NCBI GenBank assembly: GCA_945862145.1
Contig: CAMAXE010000014.1
Location: 1 to 64,000, forward strand
Length of the DNA: 64,000 bases
Direction of reading: 5' to 3'
Source of the DNA: Klebsiella pneumoniae
Lineage (GTDB): Bacteria; Pseudomonadota; Gammaproteobacteria; Pseudomonadales; UBA5518
Of this stretch, positions 7,684-15,283 are shown piece after piece; the first letter of the stretch is position 1, and each line of letters starts with the position of its first letter. The position numbers and the translations under genes were made by a program. The notes under the pieces are model-generated. The model was not told the DNA's origin. It ran no database searches and was given only the letters and a program-made list of their open reading frames with translations.

Positions 7684-7719
7684 GCCCGCATCCATGACTG
7701 CGGAGCGTGCACACAAGCC

Positions 7720-8595
7720 ATGAAGTTCGGACTCCTGATCCCGCTCGCCTTCCCCTATGCCACGCGAGACTTCGTCGAGCGCCTCGGCAGGCTTGCCGAG
7801 GCACACGGCTTCGATTCGCTCTGGATCGGCGAGCACGTGGTGATACCCACCGTGCTCACTTCGGAGTACCCGGTGTCGGACGATGGACAGCTGCCCTCGG
7901 CGGTACGCTATGGCGAACTCGACCCGTGGACCACGATCTGCTTCCTCGCGTCGATCACGCAGCGCATCCGTCTTGGGGCCTGCACCATCGTGCCGCAGCG
8001 CAATCCCGTCTATTCCGCGAAGGAGATCGCCAACGCCGACTGGCTCTCGGGCGGGCGCGTGGATTTCGGTGCGGGCATCGGCTGGGCGAAGGAAGAGTTC
8101 GAGGCCGCCGGCGTGAGCTTCGAGCGCCGTGGCGCACGTTGCAATTCGTATCTGAAGCTGATGCGCGCGCTCTGGACGCAACACGCCGCCGCGTGGTCCG
8201 ACGAGTTCTACCAGATGCCCGAGAGCCTCCTTTATCCGAAGCCGCTCCAGAAACCCCACGTACCCATCCACATCCTCGGACAGTCGGGAGCGCCCATCGA
8301 GCGCGTGGCGGAACTCGGGGACGGATTCTTCCCGCTCGACCAGTCGCCCGAACAGATGGCCGTGATCGTGCGTGATCTGGATGTTGCGCTGCAAAAGCGG
8401 GGGCGCACTCTCTCGGAGGTGCTCGTGTCTGCAACGCCTTACACGAACGGCTGCGACCTGGCGAAGGTAGAGGCCTACCGCGAGGCGGGTGTGGACCAGG
8501 TGGTGCTCTTCGAGTTCATCGAAGACATCGCCCAACTCGAGCCCGTAATCCTCCGGCTCGCACGTGAAGTGGTGAGGCCGGGCCGGGATATCTGA
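7720..8595 (+). CDS. Luciferase-like flavin-dependent (LLM class) oxidoreductase
   Basis: The 291-aa product is a TIM-barrel oxidoreductase of the bacterial luciferase superfamily (F420- or FMN-linked, TIGR03619-like). Supporting stretches are GFDSLWIGEHVVIP near residue 28, LGACTIVPQRNP and GRVDFGAGIGWAKEEFEAAG near 121. Such enzymes oxidise or oxygenate small substrates using reduced flavin or F420. The cofactor cannot be decided from sequence alone; FMN is more usual in proteobacteria. It follows operator site 1 and is 26 bp upstream of an SDR gene on the same strand, so the two likely form an operon in the catabolic cluster. Confidence 0.87.
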   Translation: MKFGLLIPLAFPYATRDFVERLGRLAEAHGFDSLWIGEHVVIPTVLTSEYPVSDDGQLPSAVRYGELDPWTTICFLASITQRIRLGACTIVPQRNPVYSAKEIANADWLSGGRVDFGAGIGWAKEEFEAAGVSFERRGARCNSYLKLMRALWTQHAAAWSDEFYQMPESLLYPKPLQKPHVPIHILGQSGAPIERVAELGDGFFPLDQSPEQMAVIVRDLDVALQKRGRTLSEVLVSATPYTNGCDLAKVEAYREAGVDQVVLFEFIEDIAQLEPVILRLAREVVRPGRDI

Positions 8596-8621
8596 GCAGT
8601 TTCATCAAGGAGCTATCTCGT

Positions 8622-9416
8622 ATGGGAAACCTTCATCTCCCCCACCACGTCAGCCTTGAGGGTAAGGTCGCCATTGTCACGGGCGCTGCGCAAGGCATTG
8701 GGCGCGCCATCGTCTGCGTTCTGGCGCAACAGGGTGCGGCCGTGATGGCCACGGATCTGCCGGCGGAAAGCAGCAGACTCGGTGCCCTTGTTGGGGAAAT
8801 CACCTCTGCCGGCGGACAAGCGCGGGCATACACGGCCGACGTCGCGCTCAAGTCACAGATCGACGCGCTTGTGTCAGCCACGGTTGACTGGGCCGCCAGA
8901 GTCGACATCCTCGTGAACAACGCGGGTATCCACGGCTACCCGGCACCGCTTCTTGGCACCACCGAGGCCGAGTGGGACCGCCTGATGGCCGTCAATGTGA
9001 AGGGCCCGCTCTTCGCCTGCCAGGCCGTCGTTCCGCACATGCGCAAACACGGCGGTGGCAGCGTGATCAACATCGCCTCGGACAGTGCCTTCGACGTCAT
9101 CGCCGACGAGGGTGGTTACGGCATATCCAAGATCTCCGTCGTGCGGATGGCCTCATACCTCGCCAAGGAACTCTCGGGAAGCGGCATCCGCGTGAACTCG
9201 CTCGCGCCGGGGTGGGTGCGCACGCGACTGACGGATCCCTTCTTCACCGACCCGACGGCAGCGTCATCCATACTCGAGGCAGTCCCCGCGCGGCGCGTCG
9301 CGGACCCGGAGGAGATAGGCAAGGTGGTGCTGTTCCTCGCGTCGGATCTCGCGAGTTACGTGAACGGACACTGCATCGTCGTCGATGGAGGACGTGTGGC
9401 CGGCATTCCGGCCTGA
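8622..9416 (+). CDS. Short-chain dehydrogenase/reductase
   Basis: The 264-aa classical SDR has the NAD(P) motif TGAAQGIG at 20-27, NNAG at 99-102, and catalytic Ser153, Tyr166 and Lys170. DLP after the second strand (TDLPAES) suggests NAD+ rather than NADP+, because an acidic residue there usually contacts the adenosine ribose. AAGGAG lies upstream of the ATG. It probably oxidises a secondary alcohol or ketone in the pathway encoded by the surrounding genes; the substrate is not known. It is cotranscribed with the luciferase-like gene and converges on the VOC gene with a 41-bp gap. Confidence 0.92.
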   Translation: MGNLHLPHHVSLEGKVAIVTGAAQGIGRAIVCVLAQQGAAVMATDLPAESSRLGALVGEITSAGGQARAYTADVALKSQIDALVSATVDWAARVDILVNNAGIHGYPAPLLGTTEAEWDRLMAVNVKGPLFACQAVVPHMRKHGGGSVINIASDSAFDVIADEGGYGISKISVVRMASYLAKELSGSGIRVNSLAPGWVRTRLTDPFFTDPTAASSILEAVPARRVADPEEIGKVVLFLASDLASYVNGHCIVVDGGRVAGIPA

Positions 9417-9457
9417 GGCAGGCCGCGTCCCTGCGACCCTACGTCTGCGCAGGCAGC

Positions 9458-10510
9458 TCAGCGATCCCGCGCCGCGAACACGCTGGTGGCTGCAGGACCA
9501 CGCTGGAACACCATGATTCGCATCCCGAGGCTCGCATCGCGCGAGAAGTACGCGTAGCGATCACCCGTGCCCGGGATCTCGACCCAGGAAGTGCCGGGCG
9601 GCAGCGCAGCGCCATCGCCCGCGGTCATGGCGATACCTTCACCCGACATGCGCTGCGTGAAGGCCTCGATATCGCTGACCTCGGCGGCCACTTCGAGGAT
9701 TGAACCGTGGCCAAGAGCCGGATCGTCGATCAGCCGGTTGCCCGGTCCTGCGGGCGCCATGAGCGAGATCCAGTTGCCGCGGTCGTTGGCGCGGAGCCAC
9801 GCGTGATCGCCGTCGTCCATTCCCGTCCAGGCACGCGGGAGTGCGGGAGCTGCGGCTACCGGGCCGAGATCGAGCGTATCCGTGTAGAGGAGGCGCGCGG
9901 CGTCGAAGTTCCCGGTGATGACCACCGTGTGATCGAAGCGAGGTGCGTCGCGCGGCGTACGCTGTTCCTCGGGCCAGGTACGGTCGCGCCGGATGATCAC
10001 CCCGGACGGGTACTCCCAGAAGAGCTCGATGCTCGTCCCTTGCGCGACGTCCACGGGCAGGTAGCTCAGCAACTCGTCGCCGCGCTGGCGTTCGCCGTTC
10101 TCGTCGAGGAACCATTCAAGCAGCAGGCCGCCTTGCTGCATCGGGTTGGCATCCATGCCCATCAGCGTGACTCCGAGCTGCTCCATGCGCGCGCAGGAGG
10201 CATCGAAGTCCAGCACCTCGAAATCCAGTTCTACCAGGCTGCCGTCGCCCTTCTGCCTGAGAAAGTCCAGGCCCGGCCCCGCTGTCGTCGGCTGTACGAG
10301 CTCAAGCCAGAAGCCGTTGGCATCGACGAAAGCGAGGAGCATGCCGCCGTAGACCGTATCGTCCTCGTCCACGCCGAAGACGAGCGGGTGGCGTCGCCAG
10401 CCGAGCGCACGCTCGAGGAATGCGACGCTGCGATCGATGTCCTCGACCCAGATGGCCATGTGCTCGAGGCGGGGTCTGGTGGGGTGTTTGCTCGAATCTG
10501 CAGTTGCCAT
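9458..10510 (-). CDS. Two-domain VOC (glyoxalase/dioxygenase fold) protein
   Basis: The 350-aa product has two vicinal-oxygen-chelate modules. The N-terminal one starts LEHMAIWVEDIDRSVAFLER near residue 16 and contains FWLELVQP; the second starts FDHTVVITGNFDAARLLY near 190 and ends near VMVFQRG. VOC proteins bind a divalent metal through His/Glu side chains and act as extradiol dioxygenases, glyoxalases, epimerases or binding proteins. The sequence does not say which. It is divergent from the tetR gene with operator site 2 in between, so it is likely part of the same regulon. Confidence 0.85.
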   Translation of the reverse strand: MATADSSKHPTRPRLEHMAIWVEDIDRSVAFLERALGWRRHPLVFGVDEDDTVYGGMLLAFVDANGFWLELVQPTTAGPGLDFLRQKGDGSLVELDFEVLDFDASCARMEQLGVTLMGMDANPMQQGGLLLEWFLDENGERQRGDELLSYLPVDVAQGTSIELFWEYPSGVIIRRDRTWPEEQRTPRDAPRFDHTVVITGNFDAARLLYTDTLDLGPVAAAPALPRAWTGMDDGDHAWLRANDRGNWISLMAPAGPGNRLIDDPALGHGSILEVAAEVSDIEAFTQRMSGEGIAMTAGDGAALPPGTSWVEIPGTGDRYAYFSRDASLGMRIMVFQRGPAATSVFAARDR

Positions 10511-10518
10511 GAAACAGT

Positions 10519-10547
10519 TTCCTTATAATAGGCCGACGGCCTAGTAT
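10519..10547 (+). promoter_or_regulatory. TetR operator and promoter, site 2 (perfect palindrome)
   Basis: TAGGCCG-A-CGGCCTA at 10529-10543 is a perfect 7-bp inverted repeat. On the plus strand TTCCTT (10519-10524) sits four bases before it and TAGTAT (10542-10547) overlaps its end, as in sites 1 and 3. It lies 19 bp before the divergent VOC start codon and about 150 bp before tetR, so it can repress both. This is the most symmetric copy, as expected for an autoregulated TetR operator. Confidence 0.7.
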
Positions 10548-10690
10548 TGGCGCGATGCCCTCATCTGTCAATCAGCTGACAGCCTTGAAACCTGTCAGGT
10601 GCGTGCAGACAATGGCCCGCGGACACCGTGCCGGTGCGCCGCACACGAATATCTACAAGAGCGGGTGCGGTGCACGCGCGGGAGCAGAGC

Positions 10691-11272
10691 ATGGGCCAAA
10701 AAGGCGACGCCAAACGACAGCAGATCCTCGACACTGCCAAGGAGATTTTGCTCGACCGCGGGGTTGACGCACTGGTGCTGCGCGACATCGCGGAGCGGCT
10801 CGGCATCACGCACGGCAACCTTCAGTATTACTTCCGCACCAAGCAGGAACTGCTGGTCGCCATCTTCGACCGCGAGATCGCCAAGTACACCGACAGCCTG
10901 CATGAGGCTGTTGCCGCCACCACGACGCGACGCGGGCGCCTCGGTGCCATCGTCGATGCAGGCTTGGAAGAAATCCGTTCCCCGGACACGGCGCTCTGGC
11001 GCATGGCGATCTCGATGTCAGACCACAGCCCTGACATGGCAGTCCTGCTCAAGAAAGAAAACGACCTCTACCAGAGCGCGGTGGCCAAGGAGCTCAAGCT
11101 GATCGCGCCCGAACTCTCACCCCAGCGGCGGCGACAGATCGCGCGCATCATCCACGCGATCCTCGACGGGCTCGCCATCCAGTTCGCCCACGAAAACCCC
11201 AACGCACCGGAGATGCGGGCGCTGGAAAGCGAGATCAAGGCAGCGCTGATCGCGCTGGTCGAGGCAAAGTGA
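10691..11272 (+). CDS. TetR/AcrR family transcriptional regulator
   Basis: The 193-aa product has an N-terminal helix-turn-helix (KRQQILDTAKEIL, then LRDIAERLGITHGNLQYYFR at about residues 34-53) and a variable C-terminal ligand domain. GGAGCA ten bases upstream supports the ATG at 10691; the longer frame adds basic residues unlike the family. Its gene lies between the VOC and decarboxylase-like genes and downstream of the best copy of the TAGGCC operator, so it is the obvious candidate regulator of all three operator sites. The inducer is probably a pathway intermediate. The leader from the predicted promoter to the start codon is long, about 135 bases. Confidence 0.92.
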   Translation: MGQKGDAKRQQILDTAKEILLDRGVDALVLRDIAERLGITHGNLQYYFRTKQELLVAIFDREIAKYTDSLHEAVAATTTRRGRLGAIVDAGLEEIRSPDTALWRMAISMSDHSPDMAVLLKKENDLYQSAVAKELKLIAPELSPQRRRQIARIIHAILDGLAIQFAHENPNAPEMRALESEIKAALIALVEAK

Positions 11273-11277
11273 GGGCG

Positions 11278-11296
11278 CGGCCCCCTGCGGGCCGCC
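11278..11296. terminator. Possible hairpin between convergent genes
   Basis: GCGGCCC (11278-11284) pairs with GGGCCGC (11290-11296) around a 5-base loop, between the ends of tetR and the decarboxylase-like gene. There is no T-tract, so function as a terminator is uncertain. Confidence 0.35.
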
Positions 11297-11306
11297 CCAG
11301 CCCGGG

Positions 11307-12080
11307 TCATCGGAAATCCGCCGCCTGGTAGGTTTTGAGGATCTTGCCGTAAGGCAGATCAGCCGTCATACGCATGTACTTGGCATCCACTATCTGCAGC
11401 ACTGGCAGGTTAACGTCGGAGATTTTGTCGACTTCCAGTGTCGCTGAGCCGCTGTACAACTCGTCTTTGCCGTCCGGGCCTTTATAGGGAACGCCGACAA
11501 ACATGACCGAGTTCAATTGTGCGACGGCGGGTTTATCGCTGCCTTCGACATCAGGAATGACCTTCAACACTGCAAGCGGCAGTGCTTGCAGAGCGGATGC
11601 CGGCAAGTTGGTGTCCGGCAGGATAAATGCCTTCGCGGCGATATGACCGGGCTTGACCTCGACGACCGCCTCGATCTCTCCCGTGCCGTGTTTGATCACC
11701 TCGATACGATGGGCGAGTTTTTTGCCAAAGCCCCAGATTTCCCGGCCCATGGTGAGGGCGTTTTCAGTGGTCACATACACCGCGTTGGCATAGCCGTACA
11801 TCTGGCCCTCGTACTGGCAAAGAATGCCTGTGTACACCTCGCCATAAGGACCGCCGCTGGTGCTGAAGTGATTTACCTCGATCACCATGAACGCCATGGC
11901 GGGTTCCACCAGCTCAAGTTCAGACGGCAAGACATCCAGCGCCGCGTCTTCATCAGTGAGATAGGTGATCATCACCGCCTCTGTGTCACGGTAATACCAC
12001 GGGCCTTTTTTATACGCCGGTTTGTGCGCAGGCATGGTGGTGCCCCATTTGTCTGGAGTCAGTCTGCCGTGCTTTGCCAT
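11307..12080 (-). CDS. Acetoacetate decarboxylase family protein
   Basis: The 257-aa product belongs to the ADC superfamily. The key stretch is GREIWGFGKKLA near residue 116, where a lysine forms the Schiff base in true acetoacetate decarboxylase, and ITYLTDEDAALDVLPSEL near the N-terminus is typical. Many members are not decarboxylases but aldolase-dehydratases or lyases on other keto acids, so the exact reaction is open. The start is set by GGAGG eight bases before the ATG at 12080; an ATG at 12095 overlaps that ribosome-binding site and is rejected. It is divergent from the aminotransferase gene, with a half-operator (TAGGCC, complement of 12233-12238) in its upstream region. Confidence 0.85.
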   Translation of the reverse strand: MAKHGRLTPDKWGTTMPAHKPAYKKGPWYYRDTEAVMITYLTDEDAALDVLPSELELVEPAMAFMVIEVNHFSTSGGPYGEVYTGILCQYEGQMYGYANAVYVTTENALTMGREIWGFGKKLAHRIEVIKHGTGEIEAVVEVKPGHIAAKAFILPDTNLPASALQALPLAVLKVIPDVEGSDKPAVAQLNSVMFVGVPYKGPDGKDELYSGSATLEVDKISDVNLPVLQIVDAKYMRMTADLPYGKILKTYQAADFR

Positions 12081-12324
12081 ATGAGAAACCTCCACCTGAA
12101 TAGTGTGTGTGAATATCCGCGTTCGACCCGCCGGCGATAACCAGAACGGCCTCCACTGCGCGGGCTTGAGTCGTCCCTACGTGGCCACGGTGCGTGTCGC
12201 CGTTGGTATGAACGGTCAAAAAAGAATACGGCGGCCTAAACAAGACCGCAACTGTTTCCCCGGTATCAGACCGATAAAGCCATATAGAGGACTTAAAGGG
12301 CCCTAAAGAGCCTTCACAAGGGGT

Positions 12325-12353
12325 TTGCCTAAAGTAGGCCACAGGCTTAATAT
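12325..12353 (+). promoter_or_regulatory. Promoter with TAGGCC-N3-GGCTTA operator, site 3
   Basis: TTGCCT (12325-12330), four bases, TAGGCC ACA GGCTTA (12335-12349), and a -10-like TAATAT (12348-12353; spacer 17). It shares ATATTTGCGC-like sequence after the operator with site 2 (GTATTGGCGC). It precedes the aminotransferase, aldehyde dehydrogenase and TonB receptor genes. The rest of 12081-12398 is intergenic, with no further gene seen. Confidence 0.65.
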
Positions 12354-12398
12354 TTGCGCAGGCTTGGCCCGGCAGACGGGCTGCGGTGCGGGGGCTCT

Positions 12399-13784
12399 AT
12401 GCCTGATTCGACGCTAGGCGGGCGGATGGTGCATTCCGGTGAATCCCGGGATGCAATCCTGCGCGCCTACCGAGAGCGCACTCCGCGCTCAGCTGCTCTT
12501 TACAGCACCGCTCGCGACGTGCTGGCCGGCGGTACCACCGGGAACCTGCGCCACTTCGCGCCATATCCGCTTTACTTCAAGACCGGTCTCGGCAGCCGGA
12601 TGACGGATATCGACGGCAACCACTACATCGACTGTTTCCTCTGCAACGGCCCGCTGCTGCCCGGGCATCGCCATGCGCGGATCGAGCAGGCGGTAAGGGA
12701 GCACGCAGGTGTCGGCCCGCTCGTTCCCAATCCTGAGCTCGCTGTACAAGCGGCGCAGGCGATGCAGCGCGTCGTGCCTTGCGCCGAGCGCGTGCGCTTC
12801 CTGAACAGCGGCACGGAAGCGGTGATGACAGCGGTGCGCGTTGCGCGGGCCCACAGCGGCAAGCCTGCGATCGTGAAGTTCTTCGGGCACTACCACGGGC
12901 AAGACGACCAGTTCCTGGTGGGGCTCGACGCCAGCCGCGCTCCCTTTGGCGCCGGTGTTCCCTCGGACGCCTACGCCAATATCCGGCTGCTGCGTCACGG
13001 CGACATCGCGGCACTCGAGGAAACGCTGGAGCGACACCACGACATTGCCGCCGTGATGCTGGACCCCGCAATGCACTCGGGCGGGCTTTGGGGCAGTTCG
13101 CGGGAGTATCTCGCAGCCGTGCGCGAAATCACTGCGCGCTATGGTGTGCTGCTGGTATTCGACGAGGTAATCACGGGTTTCCGCTTGGCCCCGGGTGGCG
13201 CACAGCAGCTCTACGGCGTGACGCCCGACATCGCGACCTTCGCGAAGGCGATCGGCGCCGGTGAAAAGCTCGCGGCCGTTGCCGGACGCGAGGCAGTGAT
13301 GCGTGTGCTCGATCCGGAGCGCCCCGCTGGCACGCCGTTCGTGTTCCAGTCCGGCACCGGCAATGACGGCACCTCTGCCCTTGCCGCCGGTGTGGCTGCC
13401 ATCGCCCTGTACGAAGACCTCTACCGCGCGGGCGAGTACGCGCTCCTCGCGGCGCGTGCGCAGTGTCTGGCCGATGGCCTGCGTTCTGCCTTCGCGGCCC
13501 GCGGCGTGCCATTCCACGCCAACCAGATCGGCCCGATGCTGCAGCTCTTTCTCTCGGGTGCAGCGCCGGGCTTCGAGGCCTTCGCGAACCTGCCCGCGGA
13601 GCCGCTGCAGCTGTTCTATCTCGCGCTGATCAACGAGGGCGTGCTGCTCAGCCTGCCCACGTCGAATCACATCTACCTCTCGTTCGCGCACACCGATGCG
13701 GATATCGCCCGGGTGCTGGACCGGACCGCACACGTACTCGGGCGATACGACTTCGCGCAGATCGTGCGCGAAGCTGGCTCCTGA
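12399..13784 (+). CDS. Class III PLP-dependent aminotransferase (glutamate-1-semialdehyde aminomutase-like)
   Basis: The 461-aa product has the fold-type I aminotransferase III layout. FLNSGTEAVMTAVRVAR binds the cofactor phosphate, VLLVFDEVITGFR holds the Asp that contacts the pyridine nitrogen, and Lys283 in TFAKAIGAGEK is the PLP lysine. It resembles HemL but lies in a catabolic operon, so it more likely transaminates an amine or amino-aldehyde. I start at ATG 12399; a TTG at 12354 would put the promoter -10 inside the gene. It is 43 bp upstream of the aldehyde dehydrogenase. Amine to aldehyde, then aldehyde to acid, is the reaction order the pair suggests. Confidence 0.88.
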   Translation: MPDSTLGGRMVHSGESRDAILRAYRERTPRSAALYSTARDVLAGGTTGNLRHFAPYPLYFKTGLGSRMTDIDGNHYIDCFLCNGPLLPGHRHARIEQAVREHAGVGPLVPNPELAVQAAQAMQRVVPCAERVRFLNSGTEAVMTAVRVARAHSGKPAIVKFFGHYHGQDDQFLVGLDASRAPFGAGVPSDAYANIRLLRHGDIAALEETLERHHDIAAVMLDPAMHSGGLWGSSREYLAAVREITARYGVLLVFDEVITGFRLAPGGAQQLYGVTPDIATFAKAIGAGEKLAAVAGREAVMRVLDPERPAGTPFVFQSGTGNDGTSALAAGVAAIALYEDLYRAGEYALLAARAQCLADGLRSAFAARGVPFHANQIGPMLQLFLSGAAPGFEAFANLPAEPLQLFYLALINEGVLLSLPTSNHIYLSFAHTDADIARVLDRTAHVLGRYDFAQIVREAGS

Positions 13785-13827
13785 CACGCGTGCCAACCAC
13801 CTTCAAACCGAGCCTCCGGAGAACACC

Positions 13828-15252
13828 ATGACCGATACCACGACCGCCGAGCTGGATCGTCTCTTCGCGCTGCAGAAGGCGGCGTTCCGCACGGACCGCT
13901 CGCCGTCGCTCGAGACCCGCATCGAGCGGCTGAAAACGCTAGAGGCGGCGATGATCGCCTTCCGCGACGAGTTCCGAGCTGCAATGAGCGCCGACTTCCG
14001 CAACCACCACCCGCTGGTCACCGACCTTTTCGAAAGTGGCGCGGTGGTGGCGCGTTCGCGCTACATCCAGGCGCTGCTCCCTGAGTGGATCAAGCCCTCG
14101 CCGCGTGAATTGAACCCGCACGTCCACGGCAGCTCCACCGCGTGGGTGGTGAAGCAGCCCAAAGGCGTGGTCGGCAACATCGCGCCGTGGAACTTCCCTA
14201 TCGAGTGCGCGCTGATCATGGTGGCCGATATGCTTGCTGCGGGTAACCGCGTGATCGTGAAGACCTCGGAGCTCGCGCCGCATACGGCCGAAGTCGTACG
14301 CAAGGCGATCGCGACGCACTTCCCGGAAGACCTCGTTGCGGTGGTCTGCGGTGGCGTGGAACTCGCGCAGTATTTCGCGGGGCTGCCGTGGGCGCATCTC
14401 ACTTACACGGGGAGCACGCGGGTCGGGCGCCTAGTGATGCAGGCGGCCGCGAACAATCTCACACCCGTTACGCTGGAGATGGGCGGCAAGAACCCTACCG
14501 TTTTTGCGGAAGACGGATTCGAGGACGGTTTGATCGAGCGCTTCCTCTTCTGCCGCGTCTTCAAGGGTGGGCAGGTCTGCACCTCGCCGGACTACGCCTT
14601 GGTGCCCGAGCATCGCCTGGAGGAATGGCTGCAGAAGGTGCAGGAAATCTGGACCCGCATGTACCCGCGCTACATCGGCCACCCGGAGGCCACGGGTGCC
14701 ATCAACGACGCGCACTACCGTCGCGTGCTGGGCATGGTGGAGGAGGCCGAGGCGGCAGGCGTGCGCGTCATCTCCCTGAACGGCGACAAGCCCGATCCCG
14801 CTCTGCGCGAAATTCCGATGTACGCCGTGGTGCAGCCGCCCGCGCAGCTTGCCTGCGCGCAGGAGGAAGTGTTCGGCCCCGTGACCGCGGTGTTCACCTA
14901 CCGTTCGATGGAGGAGGTCTTTGATCGCATCAACAACGGGCCGACACCGCTCGCGGCCTATCTCGTCACCCGCGACGACGCACTCGCCGCACGCTTCACC
15001 GAGCAGGTCCTGAGCGGTGGCACGGGAATCAACGTCTTCGGATTCCAGGCGGCGGATGCGACGCTGCCTTTCGGCGGCGTCGGGCCGAGCGGCATCGGTT
15101 GCCACTCGGGATACGAGGGATTCCTGAATTACTCGCACCAGAAATCCGTGTTCAAGTGCGAGGACGACAACGTGCTGATGATGGCGATCAAGCCGCCCTT
15201 CGGCGATCTGAGTCAGGCGTTTGCGGATGCCGTACTGACGGCTGCGACCTGA
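13828..15252 (+). CDS. Aldehyde dehydrogenase, coniferyl-aldehyde dehydrogenase type
   Basis: The 474-aa product has catalytic Cys251 in GGQVCTSPDY and Glu217 in LEMGGKNP, plus GNIAPWNFP near residue 116 and the terminal LPFGGVGPSGIG. The short N-terminus and NHHPLVTDLFE stretch match the CalB/class-3-like subgroup that oxidises coniferyl and medium-chain aldehydes with NAD+. CCGGAG lies upstream of the ATG at 13828; a longer frame adds aminotransferase-overlapping residues. It follows the aminotransferase and precedes the TonB receptor by 31 bp, so all three are probably one transcript from operator site 3. Confidence 0.92.
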   Translation: MTDTTTAELDRLFALQKAAFRTDRSPSLETRIERLKTLEAAMIAFRDEFRAAMSADFRNHHPLVTDLFESGAVVARSRYIQALLPEWIKPSPRELNPHVHGSSTAWVVKQPKGVVGNIAPWNFPIECALIMVADMLAAGNRVIVKTSELAPHTAEVVRKAIATHFPEDLVAVVCGGVELAQYFAGLPWAHLTYTGSTRVGRLVMQAAANNLTPVTLEMGGKNPTVFAEDGFEDGLIERFLFCRVFKGGQVCTSPDYALVPEHRLEEWLQKVQEIWTRMYPRYIGHPEATGAINDAHYRRVLGMVEEAEAAGVRVISLNGDKPDPALREIPMYAVVQPPAQLACAQEEVFGPVTAVFTYRSMEEVFDRINNGPTPLAAYLVTRDDALAARFTEQVLSGGTGINVFGFQAADATLPFGGVGPSGIGCHSGYEGFLNYSHQKSVFKCEDDNVLMMAIKPPFGDLSQAFADAVLTAAT

Positions 15253-15283
15253 GCATCTTAAAACGAAAACAAGGAGATCACAC

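Noticed and set aside
12489-13796. 435-codon frame opposite the aminotransferase gene
   Set aside because: Antisense shadow; the plus-strand protein has clear PLP motifs.
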